Source: G965198795 sp965198795 (GTDB lineage: Bacteria; Pseudomonadota; Alphaproteobacteria; Rhodospirillales; Casp-alpha2). Taken from it: a stretch of DNA of 64,000 nt. Location: assembly GCA_965198795.1 (NCBI GenBank), contig OZ240674.1, forward strand, positions 1,116,001 to 1,180,000. The letters run 5' to 3'. Of this stretch, positions 1 to 7,963 are shown in pieces. The translations under genes were made by a program, and so were the position numbers. A model generated the notes under the pieces. The model had not been told where the DNA came from. It saw only the letters and a list, made by a program, of their open reading frames with translations, and ran no database searches. Each line of letters opens with the position of its first letter. Positions within the stretch are counted from its first letter, which is position 1.

Positions 1-324
1 GTTGGCGTGGAGAGTTTTGCCGATGATCCGGAAATCCAGTCCGCGGCCGCGTTCGTCGGCTCCTGCGGAAAGTGCGCGCAGGAAATCCGCCGGCAACTGA
101 TAAGCCCTCGAGAAATCGGCTACCGGCGCCGCCGCCAACCGGGCCAAACGCGTTTGCCTGGTGGCGAAACTCCAGGGATGGGCGGACAACATCGCATCGC
201 GGATGGACGGGAACAGGTTGGCTGATATTTCCGCCTCCGCAGTCCCATCGCTAAAAGACGCGATGGTGTTCGCGCCAAGCTTTAAAAGCGCCCGCGAACA
301 GAGCGCCAAGCTGGTGAGAGCCAT
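1..324 (-). CDS. Phage tail tubular/adaptor-like protein (partial, 3' end outside window)
   Basis: The frame is open from an ATG at 324 to the window edge (108 codons, no stop). The start is preceded by a GGAG-type ribosome binding site (CGGAGACGACC). The N-terminus reads MALTSLALCSRALLKLGANT, followed by a segment with LFPSIRDAML, HPWSFATRQ and YQLPADFLR. This pattern is typical of the short phage connector proteins related to T7 gp11 (tail tubular protein A), which sit between head and tail in podovirus-like phages. It follows a capsid gene and a small gene on the same strand, so it fits a virion-structure operon. The family call comes from remembered pattern, not a search. The rest of the gene lies left of the window. 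Confidence 0.6.
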   Translation of the reverse strand, partial: MALTSLALCSRALLKLGANTIASFSDGTAEAEISANLFPSIRDAMLSAHPWSFATRQTRLARLAAAPVADFSRAYQLPADFLRALSAGADERGRGLDFRIIGKTLHAN

Positions 325-397
325 GGTCGTCTCCGGGATGATGGGTCGGCCCCCCGGAGGTCCGTGGCTCCGGGGGATGAAGATGAGGCGGCGGCGG

Positions 398-667
398 TTA
401 AGCCGTGTCCGCAGCGCCCACGGCCGTGAGGTCGGCGACATCCACGACGCCGGCGGCGTTGGCGTTGACCAGGAAGATGCCGGCGGCGGGCGCGCCGTCC
501 GTATCCACGTTGGCCATCACCATGTCGCCGATGCGGATCATGTGGGCGGACTCGTTGAAGTAACCGGACGCGCCGACCGCCGCCGCCGTGTCCGGCGTGG
601 CGTAATGCCACAGTGTGAAACCGTTGGCGTAAGCGAGAACGCTTAGGTCTTTGGGAATGAACGCCAT
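398..667 (-). CDS. Small phage structural-operon protein
   Basis: A product of 89 residues begins MAFIPKDLSVLAYANGF. I chose this ATG over an upstream in-frame start because AGGAG lies just ahead of it (TAAGGAGAATAGAC-ATG). The protein is small, Ala/Val/Asp rich and has no membrane segment. It lies 11 bp downstream of the capsid gene and upstream of the tail-adaptor gene, the place where tailed phages often keep a head-decoration or accessory protein. I do not recognise a named family, and a capsid-decoration role would be inference from position only. Confidence 0.6.
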   Translation of the reverse strand: MAFIPKDLSVLAYANGFTLWHYATPDTAAAVGASGYFNESAHMIRIGDMVMANVDTDGAPAAGIFLVNANAAGVVDVADLTAVGAADTA

Positions 668-678
668 GTCTATTCTCC

Positions 679-1497
679 TTACGATTCCATGCAACGCATG
701 GAGACCACACCGGTCGGGTCAATCAGACACGCCCCTTGGCTCATCATGTTGTTGATGAAGTGGGACGCCCGGTCGCCGTGCCAGGTGACGTCTGTCTGCA
801 CGTCGTGGCCGACGGCATGTCCCACGGCGGAACGGTGGTACCAGTAGCAGTAGCGAATGTTGCCGGTTTTGGTCAGGCCCGAATGCGGAATCCAAAGGGT
901 GCCTAGCCAGCGTTTGGCCTGAGTGCCTTTCCAGGGCAGTTCTTCGGAACCGACGAAGTCCATGTCCGAGAACTCAGGAATTTTCAAAAGGTCCGTCCAT
1001 TGCTTCCAACCGATGATGGCGTGGCGTTCTCCGTCATCGGGCACGTCGGCCGCGCCCAGCAACTCGAACGCGGTCAACACCTTGTCCTTGGTCAGGCCGT
1101 CCGTGCCGGCGCCGGCGTAGTTGGTCGAGGCGTTCAACCGCTCAATCACCAATTCGTCGGTTTTCCGGCCCAACGCATAGGCGCCGGCGCGGGCGACGAT
1201 CTGGCGTTCGTTGTTGCTGGTCTTGATCTCGTCCAGACTGTCCACCCAGTCACCGGCGTAGTAGTCCTGAAGCATGCATTCCACGGGTTCGTGATCCAGG
1301 TTCATCACGGGAACCATGCCGTGGCGGGCCTTGGTGGACGCCGTGCCCTTGCCCACCTTCTGGAAGGTGGTCGAGGCGCCGACAATCCCGTTTTTGGAAC
1401 GCACGGTGTTCCGCAATTTGGACCCCATGCGCTGGTACTCCATATGCACTTCCGCCTGGAAATGCTTGATGAAGGATTGCTCGATAGTCGTCGACAT
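679..1497 (-). CDS. Phage major capsid protein-like
   Basis: A 272-residue protein starts MSTTIEQSFIKHFQAEVHM. The ATG at 1497 has GGGAA upstream, whereas a slightly longer TTG start lacks support. The sequence resembles one class of phage coat proteins: an N-terminal helical arm (residues ~5-30), a region with KARHGMVPVMNLDHE and a DYYAGDWVDSLDEIKT segment, then a body ending near DPTGVVSMRCMES. No signal peptide or membrane segment is visible. It is the first gene of a three-gene structural operon with the 89-residue protein and the tail-adaptor gene. No terminase, portal or integrase gene is nearby on the right, so the prophage appears truncated at about 1.5 kb. Family assignment is by remembered resemblance. 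Confidence 0.6.
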   Translation of the reverse strand: MSTTIEQSFIKHFQAEVHMEYQRMGSKLRNTVRSKNGIVGASTTFQKVGKGTASTKARHGMVPVMNLDHEPVECMLQDYYAGDWVDSLDEIKTSNNERQIVARAGAYALGRKTDELVIERLNASTNYAGAGTDGLTKDKVLTAFELLGAADVPDDGERHAIIGWKQWTDLLKIPEFSDMDFVGSEELPWKGTQAKRWLGTLWIPHSGLTKTGNIRYCYWYHRSAVGHAVGHDVQTDVTWHGDRASHFINNMMSQGACLIDPTGVVSMRCMES

Positions 1498-1634
1498 TGG
1501 TTTTCCCGTCGTCAAAACGGGAACTCCCTGAAAAGTTGAGAGGATTGGATGAGGCGCTCCGCTCGCCGGTTATGGCGCGTGACGCGAAACCGCCGGTTGA
1601 GGAAGAGCCAGTCTCTTGGGGCCGGGCGCCTCGA

Positions 1635-1677
1635 CGGACCTTATCCGCCGCCCGCTTAAGGCGGGCGGCCTGGTCCG
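1635..1677. repeat. Long two-tier palindrome in phage-flanking gap
   Basis: An inner 9-bp inverted repeat (GCCGCCCGC / GCGGGCGGC, loop TTAAG, 1647-1669) sits inside outer arms CGGACC (1635-1640) and GGTCCG (1672-1677). No T-run follows on either strand, so it is not a clear intrinsic terminator. The wider gap 1498-2021 holds no gene I can support. It does contain an AT-rich stretch (about 1835-1885) that contrasts with the surrounding GC-rich DNA and may be a promoter or phage/IS junction. Confidence 0.5.
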
Positions 1678-2021
1678 TTATCCCGGGGCGTTATCCGGTG
1701 GGTCGGGATGAAAATGGAAAACCGGACCCCCGCGCCAGAGATTGTCCGGCGGAAGATGTCCGATGAGATAACCGTCCCAGCGGCGCGGACGCACCTGTTC
1801 CGGTCGATAAGAAGACAGTACTTCAGGCCAATGAGAATTTCAAGTTTTTTTTCCTAATAAAGAAATTTTACATAATATGTTCAGCATGACCCCATTCCGG
1901 CGCGCTTTTCCGGCAGCGGCGGACCGCGCGCATTGGCGGGGCCATTTTCATGTCATCGGAGGTTCACGAATATAAAATCAGGGGCCTGGCCTAGCCAGCT
2001 GAGAAAGTCTATGCGGGTCAT

Positions 2022-2304
2022 ATGGTTAGCGGTCTTCGGCGAAGCCGCCTCCCTGGAAGCCGCCTCCCTGACAGTATCCAGATTGAATTGATCGAGTATT
2101 TTGTTGGCGGCTGGGCGGCGCGCTCAGCGGCCGCTTTGACGGGCGTGAACCGGCATACGGCGGCGTTGTGCTTCCACAAGCTGCGGGAGCTCATTGCCGG
2201 GCGGATTGACGCAGCGGCGCCCGAGCCGCCCGGCTGGCGGGATCGGGGTGGAAGTGGACGAGAGCCGCTTCGGCGGCGTCAGAAAAGGCAAGCGCGGACG
2301 CGGC
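2022..2304 (+). pseudogene. IS1595-family transposase, N-terminal remnant
   Basis: The plus strand encodes IELIEYFVGGWAARSAAALTG, then NRHTAALCFHKLRE, the helix-turn-helix region of IS1595-like transposases. After a frame change the DNA encodes VEVDESRFGGVRKGKRGRG, the family's first catalytic-Asp block (EVDES.FGG). The reading is therefore broken by a frameshift near 2230-2250, and the gene stops abruptly at about 2301, where a 588-bp IS630-type block begins. What remains is roughly a third of a usual transposase, so it cannot be functional. The family is clear from the VDES-FGGVRKGKRGRG signature. Confidence 0.7.
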
Positions 2305-2888
2305 GCGGCGGCGGGGATGGGTAAAGCGCCAAGGCCGCATTGAGCCCTCCCGGCTGGTTTTCACCGGCGAGACCTGGACCAAGACCGGCATGACGCCCCT
2401 AAGGGGCTGGTGCCCGTGCGGAGAACAGCTCAAGGGCGCGGTTCCCCACGGGCGATGGCGCACACGGACCTTCCTGGCGGCGCCGATGGGTAAAGCGCCA
2501 TGACCGGATTGACGCGCCCTGGCATATCGGCGGACCGGTCAACGGCGAACGCTTCCGCATCCATGCCGGGAAGGTTCTTGTTCCCGCATTGAAACCGGGC
2601 GGCGCCGTCATGGATAGTCCCGGCTTTCACAAGAGCGCGGCTGCGCGAAGCGCCGTTCGGAACGCCGGGGCCAGGCTTTTCTCCGCTCCGAAATACGCCC
2701 CCGGTCCGAACCCGGCCGAGCGGTTTTTCTCAAAGCTTGAGCATTCGCTCACAAAGGCCGCGCGAAGGGGCGGCGATGGTGTCCGCAAGGCCGCCGCCGG
2801 CATCCTGAAAACCGCCGCCCCCCACGAATGCGCCAGCCGTGTCAAAACCGCAGGGCATGAATACGGTTGATTTCATCACGATCCAGGC
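2301..2888 (+). pseudogene. IS630-family transposase fragment, copy 1 of a 588-bp inverted duplicate
   Basis: Pieced together across frames, the block reads RLVFTGETWTKTGMTPLRGW, then HGRWRTRTFLAA, RIDAPWHIGGPVNGERF, VMDSPGFHKS and GPNPAERFFSKLEHSL, all recognisable IS630 DDE-transposase blocks. The first catalytic Asp (FIDETW in the family) is Gly here. The second Asp (VMDS) and the Glu (AERFF) remain. A roughly 10-bp insertion around 2485-2495, resembling the GATGGGTAAAGCG at 2317, throws the frame. The block has no N-terminal domain of its own and abuts an IS1595 remnant. It matches 25750-26337 on the opposite strand base for base as far as I can read. Confidence 0.75.
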
Positions 2889-3077
2889 CGACAAGACGAT
2901 CAACGGCGGGCAGGCGGACATTCGCTAGGTTGGCAGAACGCCCGCCATCGACGTAAAATATCGGGAGCTACGTCTGTCAGGCAGGCAGAGTTCGCCAGAA
3001 GTTTCCTCCAAGGACCTTCCGACCATTTCGCGCCGGCGTCCGCGCTGGCGATATCCGCCACGGTTTCCGGGAACGGT

Positions 3078-3764
3078 TCATTTTTCTCTCAACAGCGCGG
3101 CGGCGTCGGCGTGCCCCAAGGCCGCCGCCCGTGACAGAAATTCCCGCGCTTTGTCAGGGTCGCGCGCGACGCCGGGAAGCTCGGTCATCGGCCGGTCACC
3201 GTCCAGCCAGCGTTGCGTCACCTTTTCCGGCCGAATATCCTCGGTTCCCGTCATATACAACAGGCCCAGGAAATAGCCCGCCCCCGCCTCGCCGGCGTCC
3301 AGGGCCTGTTCGCATTGCGCGAGCCGGACATGATGAGACGCGAGGCATTCTTCCCGCGTGCCGTCGATACAGGCGAGATAGGCCGCCCTGGAATGACCGG
3401 TTTTGGCGAGCTCGATGTAAGCGGCCAGGTAATCATCGAGGTGTTCGGTTCTGGGCGTGACGCCGAGAACTTCATGGGCGTCCATCAACTGGCGCATGAT
3501 GGGCATGCCTTTGGCTAGTCCCCGTCTGATCCAGTTCAAGGTAATTTCAAGATCATTCGTGGGACGGCCGCATTCGTCATATCCGATGATGAAGTAGAGT
3601 CCGCTGAAATCGTCCCGGCGCGCGCGTCGCAAGGTTTCGGGCTTAACTTGGCTTTCGGCTCCCAGACAGGGATCCGCGATTGGTTGTTTGTCCGCGCGTG
3701 CGTTCGGCGTCCAAGCAACCAATCCCGCAGCCAAAATCCAAGAAAAGAAAACAAGACGAGCCAC
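3078..3764 (-). CDS. Secreted Sel1-repeat-like protein
   Basis: A 228-residue protein begins at a GTG with AGGA six bases upstream. It has a clear signal peptide (about residues 1-24, LVFFSWILAAGLVAWTPNARA) and so should be periplasmic. Helical repeats follow. The last, DKAREFLSRAAALGHADAAA, matches the Sel1 type of TPR-like repeat, and similar helices lie around residues 110-170. Cysteines at CLGAES, DECGR, ACIDGTREEC and AQCEQA could form disulfides. Sel1 proteins usually serve as protein-interaction scaffolds; no enzymatic motif is visible. The gene stands alone: the IS remnants lie to one side and two small genes to the other. Confidence 0.65.
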   Translation of the reverse strand: MARLVFFSWILAAGLVAWTPNARADKQPIADPCLGAESQVKPETLRRARRDDFSGLYFIIGYDECGRPTNDLEITLNWIRRGLAKGMPIMRQLMDAHEVLGVTPRTEHLDDYLAAYIELAKTGHSRAAYLACIDGTREECLASHHVRLAQCEQALDAGEAGAGYFLGLLYMTGTEDIRPEKVTQRWLDGDRPMTELPGVARDPDKAREFLSRAAALGHADAAALLREK

Positions 3765-3874
3765 TTGCCGTTCCTAATCACCATGTGGAAGCGCTAGTAT
3801 AACGGATAAAGACTTAAAATTGGGTAACGAATGGGCACGCGAGTCGCGCTCACCCATCATTCCATCGTGATCGC

Positions 3875-4144
3875 CTAGTCGTAAGGCCGAAAGATTCCTT
3901 TCCGTCTTCTTTCTTGCCAATAACACGGCCCGCCGTCGCGGTGCTGTCGGCATGAAAATATCCTGCCGTCGTAACGGGTAGCTTCCGACCTGTCGGAGTT
4001 TACATGGTAAGCAAGACCGCCCTCGCCGATTAAAAGAGGGCATCCCTTACATGGCCGCGTTCCTCTGATGGAGCGATTTACGCCACGGTTTAGTTGCGCG
4101 AGGGTTTCGCTGTCCGGGCTGACCGTCCCGCGAAAATCACTCAT
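3875..4144 (-). CDS. Small Cys-rich hypothetical protein
   Basis: An 89-residue product begins MSDFRGTVSPDSETLAQLN. Its ATG overlaps the TGA of the gene upstream (ATGA, 4 bp), so translation is probably coupled. It has a CKGCP pair and a later C-R-Q-H...GGPCYW pair, spaced like a small zinc-binding or metal site, and ends in a basic patch (ERRRKGIFRPYD). I do not recognise a family. The tight coupling to a peptidoglycan-binding-like protein and the nearby phage remnant make a phage origin plausible, which is inference. Confidence 0.5.
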   Translation of the reverse strand: MSDFRGTVSPDSETLAQLNRGVNRSIRGTRPCKGCPLLIGEGGLAYHVNSDRSEATRYDGRIFSCRQHRDGGPCYWQERRRKGIFRPYD

Positions 4145-4341
4145 AACCGATACTCCTCGACGCCGCGATCTTCTTGGAACCTGGCGAGCGCGTCGAACAT
4201 GTCCTGGTTCGGGACGCCCGTGCGGTTGAGTTCCGTATTGGGAAGATAGCCCAGCGCCACCAGCCTGGATTTCAATGCGCGAACATCGTCCTCGTCGCAT
4301 TGGCAATCGGGCGCCACGCGCCTTTTCAGTTTCAGTTTCAT
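4141..4341 (-). CDS. Small peptidoglycan-binding-like domain protein
   Basis: The 66-residue product starts MKLKLKRRVAPDCQ at an ATG with AGGAG upstream. The body, DVRALKSRLVALGYL followed by DMFDALARFQEDRGV, matches the three-helix peptidoglycan-binding domain (PG_binding_1), which normally sits beside lysozyme or amidase domains. No catalytic domain and no signal peptide are present here. It is the first gene of a two-gene unit with the Cys-rich protein, which it overlaps by 4 bp. A role as the cell-wall-binding part of a phage lysis or structural protein is possible but not shown. The domain call is by pattern. Confidence 0.5.
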   Translation of the reverse strand: MKLKLKRRVAPDCQCDEDDVRALKSRLVALGYLPNTELNRTGVPNQDMFDALARFQEDRGVEEYRL

Positions 4342-4606
4342 TAAATACTCCTGGGTTGGGTGGACGTGCCTCCGCGCCGGCAATCAAGGCGGCGCGCGGG
4401 CGCGAAAACCGGCGGGCGGAAAACCGCCGCCAGCGGTTGGGTTCGAGGAAAGGCGGGCCGGGGCCCCGTCGATCCCGCATGAAAAACGCCGGAAAACGAG
4501 AGAGGGTTCCCGTTTGCGGACGCACGCCCGCTGGATCGATTTAGGCTATTTATCTTATTTTAAGATTTTTTTCAATACCAAATAGCCAACGGAGATTTTC
4601 GGCGCC

Positions 4607-5560
4607 TTATTCCACCGCCATGCTCGCGAGCGGGTGGGCGTCTTCGACCAACCGCTTAAGGCGTTCTTCCATGACGTGGGTGTAGATCTGCGTGGTCGAG
4701 ATGTCGGAATGGCCCAACATCTGCTGAAGCGCGCGGAGGTCCGCGCCGCGCGCCAAAAGGTGCGACGCGAAGGAATGGCGGAGCACGTGGGGAGAAACGC
4801 GGCGCCGGTCGATCCCGGCCTCCATGGCCAGTTCCTTTAACAACTGTCCGAAGCGTGCGCGGGTCAGGTGCCCTTCCGCGGCGCGCGTCGGGAACAGGAA
4901 CGGGTTCACGTCCGGATCGCCGCCTTTGGGCGCGAACCGGCCGCGCACCTCAAGATAATCCAGGATCGCCTCCAGCGCGTATTCACCGACGGGGACGATG
5001 CGCTCCTTGCCGCCCTTCCCCCTCACCAGCAGCACCTGGCCGTCCCGGCTGAGTGAGCGGATTGGCAAGCTCACCAGTTCGGACACCCGAAGGCCAGTGG
5101 AATAAAGCACCTCAAGCAGCGCCAACAGCCGTCGCCCTTCCGCCATCTTTGGGCCTTCGCATCGTTCGCGCGCCGCCGCCAGCAGCGCGTCCACCTCTTC
5201 CTCGCTTAGGTATTTCGGCAGCGGTCTTCCCAGCTTCGGCGCGTCGATGGACGCCGTGGGGTCGTCCCCGCGCAACCTTTCGGCTTGAAGAAAGCGGAAG
5301 AACTGACGGAGCGCGGAGAGCTTCCTGGCCATGGTGCCCGCCGTCATTCCCGCGCCCGACAGCCCCCGCATATAGGCGCGGATGAGGTCCGCCGAGGCGT
5401 CGCCCGCCATGGTTTTCCCGCGCTTGGCGAAGACGGCGAAATCACCAAGGTCCCGGGCGTAAGCCTCCAGGGTGTTTTTCGCGGCGCCCCGTTCCGCCGC
5501 CATCATATTGAGAAAAAGGGCGATCCGCCGGTCGAGAGGTTTTACCGCCGCCTCGCTCAT
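4607..5560 (-). CDS. xerD: Tyrosine site-specific recombinase XerD
   Basis: At 317 residues it has the usual XerD length. The N-terminal SAM-like DNA-binding domain (about 10-95; AERGAAKNTLEAYARDL) is followed by the catalytic domain. Visible catalytic residues are Arg in STGLRVSELV, Lys in GKGGKERIVPVG, HVLRHSFASHLL (His and Arg), His in LGHSDISTT, and the Tyr nucleophile in TQIYTHV. With XerC it resolves chromosome dimers at dif. It starts inside the end of the upstream gene (ATGA overlap at 5557-5560), so the two are co-translated. The housekeeping neighbours (aroK, aroB) and close family resemblance favour XerD over a phage integrase. Confidence 0.9.
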   Translation of the reverse strand: MSEAAVKPLDRRIALFLNMMAAERGAAKNTLEAYARDLGDFAVFAKRGKTMAGDASADLIRAYMRGLSGAGMTAGTMARKLSALRQFFRFLQAERLRGDDPTASIDAPKLGRPLPKYLSEEEVDALLAAARERCEGPKMAEGRRLLALLEVLYSTGLRVSELVSLPIRSLSRDGQVLLVRGKGGKERIVPVGEYALEAILDYLEVRGRFAPKGGDPDVNPFLFPTRAAEGHLTRARFGQLLKELAMEAGIDRRRVSPHVLRHSFASHLLARGADLRALQQMLGHSDISTTQIYTHVMEERLKRLVEDAHPLASMAVE

Positions 5561-7635
5561 AGACCTCTAGCGAGGGCGGCTTCCAAGGCGAGCGCGCGGG
5601 CCTCTTCTTCATAACCCGCCTCGCGCAATCCCCGAACGGCGTCCGCGATCACGCTGGCGTGCGCCTGGCCAGGTCCCTCCGGCCCCATCATGACCAAGGC
5701 GCCCAGGACGATCTCGCCCCGGTGCGGCAAAGGCGCCGCGGGCGGGCTCTCATCGGTCTCGCCGGACGCCCCGCCCCTTAATCCCTCGCCCACGGCGGCC
5801 ACCAGCGTCGCGACGCGCGCTTCGGCTTCTCTGTCGATGAGGGGCGTTTCCGGCTCCGGCCCGCCTTCGGCGATCATGGCTTGCGCGCCGATTCGCGCCC
5901 GCATGAGAGCGTCAACGGCGGCCCGATACCGCAGCATCACGCCCGCGCCGGGCATATCATGCGGCGCGCCCCCCCCACCCAGGCGGATATCCGAGGGCGC
6001 GGCGGGATCATTCGAGAGGGCCGCCAAGAGCGCGCCGAGCAACACATCGCGCTCGGCGGCGTCGGACTCAGCCGCCACCAAAGCGCGCCAGGCGTCCAAG
6101 TCGCCGGGTTCGCCCTCGAGGCCCAATCCGCCGCTGAGCGCCGTCAACGGCGTCAGGCGGACCAGGGCTTCCTTACTCTCTTCAACGAACAGCGCGCTCG
6201 AAATCAGCAGGCCCATCCACGACCGCGCCGCCTCCGCCCGCCCGGAAGACAGCAGCGCCCGAATGGCGGCGGGCGCGAACCAGTCAAAAGTGGCCGATGG
6301 CGGAACGCCCTCTATAACATCCAGGAAAACACGCGAGACACTCGCCAGACGGCCTTCCTTCGTCCCCAACTCCAGGGCCTTGTCCGCTATTTCAGCCTTC
6401 GCCGTGTCAAGTTTTCGCCGAACCGCCGCCTGATAGAGCAGAGCGCGCCCCATGACCCCGCCGAGTTCTTCCGCCCGGCTCAACGGCCGGGACAAGTCAT
6501 CCGCCTCGAACTCGACGCTTTCATAAACTTCGCGAAGCCGCTTAGCCGGCAGCGCGCCCGCGGCCTCCGCCCGCTCCGCCGCTTCCAGCCGGATTTCGAC
6601 CGCCGCCGTGGGATTCACGGCAATGGCCCGCAACACGCCGGGCCGCTCATCAGACAGAATTTCGGCGGGTAATTCGGCGTTCGCGGCGCGCGCGACGGCC
6701 AGGTCGAGCCCCGACGAAATGGAAAGGCCCTTTACGTCGGGAGCGCCGCCGCCAAGCAACCCGTTGATCAGCGCGCCGAACAAGGGTTCGACGCCGCCGG
6801 TTTCCTCCATGAGTTGAAGACCTAGTTCCGCCTTGCCCGGCTCGCCCGCAAGCAATTGGCAGAAAATTAACGCCTTTTGCCAAAAGGGTTCCCTCGACAC
6901 CTGGATTCGCTCGGCCGCGAGCTTGCAAGCGCGCGCGTTGTCATCGGCCAGAAAACGGGCTTCCGCCTCGGCGCGGTAAAGGGCCGGATCGTCCACCTCC
7001 GGCGGAACGACGCTCAACAGCCGGTCAACGCCTTGCAGGTCGCCCATGTCGGTCAAGGCGGTCACTCGCCGGGCGATCAGGCCGCCTTGATCCGTTTGGG
7101 TATCCGTCTGGGTTCCTTCCGCAGCGGCGGGCGCCCTCGCCCGGGACAACAACAGGCGTTGCATTAAATCACGCAATACAGGCGAACGTGTGCCAACGGG
7201 CAAGCGGGGCAGCATGGCCGCCACATAGGCCCGCTCCGTTCCCAACCAGATATCGCCGCCCAATCCGCCATCGGCCTCGTCCAACACACCAATGGATTCC
7301 GGATCGACGGTTGCCAAATCCCCCAGCCTAACGGCGCCGGCGCCCGGCGCGCCGCGCAACACACGAACGGCGGCTTCGGGCGCGTCAACGGCGCCCGTTT
7401 CCGGTTCGGTCTCAACCGGCGTGACGCCGGTCAGCTGACGCGGCGCCAACAGCCGGGGCGCCAACAACTGGGGCGCCAACAACTGGGGCGCCAACAACTG
7501 GGGCGCTGGTGCGGCGGACTCACCGACGGCGGCTGGCGCCGGTGACGTCTGGGCCAACGCCGGCGCCGCGAAGACGCCCGCCAAAGCCAACGCGGATATG
7601 GACCGGAAGGCGCGCTTAACGGGGAAACCGGTCAT
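5557..7635 (-). CDS. Large secreted helical-repeat protein of unknown function
   Basis: The 692-residue product has a signal peptide (SISALALAGVFAAPALAQ, about 11-29). Next comes a low-complexity linker with five near-tandem copies of QLLAP/RLLAP (about residues 46-69), then a long Ala/Leu/Glu-rich alpha-helical region without catalytic motifs. The helices resemble degenerate TPR-type repeats (ALYRAEAEARFLADDNARACK). It overlaps xerD by 4 bp downstream and the small membrane protein gene by 20 bp upstream, so the three form one transcript. I recall equivalents of this gene next to xerD and aroK in related alphaproteobacteria but know no function. Periplasmic location follows from the signal peptide. 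Confidence 0.65.
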   Translation of the reverse strand: MTGFPVKRAFRSISALALAGVFAAPALAQTSPAPAAVGESAAPAPQLLAPQLLAPQLLAPRLLAPRQLTGVTPVETEPETGAVDAPEAAVRVLRGAPGAGAVRLGDLATVDPESIGVLDEADGGLGGDIWLGTERAYVAAMLPRLPVGTRSPVLRDLMQRLLLSRARAPAAAEGTQTDTQTDQGGLIARRVTALTDMGDLQGVDRLLSVVPPEVDDPALYRAEAEARFLADDNARACKLAAERIQVSREPFWQKALIFCQLLAGEPGKAELGLQLMEETGGVEPLFGALINGLLGGGAPDVKGLSISSGLDLAVARAANAELPAEILSDERPGVLRAIAVNPTAAVEIRLEAAERAEAAGALPAKRLREVYESVEFEADDLSRPLSRAEELGGVMGRALLYQAAVRRKLDTAKAEIADKALELGTKEGRLASVSRVFLDVIEGVPPSATFDWFAPAAIRALLSSGRAEAARSWMGLLISSALFVEESKEALVRLTPLTALSGGLGLEGEPGDLDAWRALVAAESDAAERDVLLGALLAALSNDPAAPSDIRLGGGGAPHDMPGAGVMLRYRAAVDALMRARIGAQAMIAEGGPEPETPLIDREAEARVATLVAAVGEGLRGGASGETDESPPAAPLPHRGEIVLGALVMMGPEGPGQAHASVIADAVRGLREAGYEEEARALALEAALARGL

Positions 7636-7756
7636 CGGGCAATACCTTTTCCACTTCGCGCAGCGGGGCCGGAATCTCCCATGTGGCGAGAAACGCCCCG
7701 CCGCCGCCGATGGCCAGCAGCAGAAACAAAAGAATGTATAAAGGGGCTCGCCTCAT
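7616..7756 (-). CDS. Small single-pass membrane protein
   Basis: The 46-residue product MRRAPLYILLFLLLAIGGGG... contains one transmembrane segment (about residues 5-24) and ends with the charged tail IPAPLREVEKVLPDDRFPR. I chose the ATG at 7756 because AAGGA lies 9 bases upstream; a longer TTG-started form (from 7828) lacks a good site. The EIPAP..EVEKVLPD.RFPR tail recurs, as I recall, in small proteins at this locus in related bacteria. It is the first gene of the minus-strand unit that continues into the 692-residue protein and xerD, and is divergent from aroK. Confidence 0.6.
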   Translation of the reverse strand: MRRAPLYILLFLLLAIGGGGAFLATWEIPAPLREVEKVLPDDRFPR

Positions 7757-7963
7757 GGCTGAGTGGTCCTTGATCCGGTCCGACGGCGCCGCTTTGACCC
7801 GGCTGGCGATGATGGTGTTGCGCGTCAATTGTGGCTATTCTCCGGCGCTCCGTACATGCCGAGAGTAATGTCATGCCGAGAATAATGTTAAGACGTTTTC
7901 CTTTCAACGGACGCTCCGAACGCGGCGGCGCGATCCGGGCCGCAGGATCGTGATTTCCCATTG

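Noticed and set aside
4607..5560. Tyrosine recombinase as the integrase of the phage remnant
   Set aside because: Sequence and housekeeping context match XerD, and it is co-translated with a conserved upstream gene, so it is a chromosomal recombinase.
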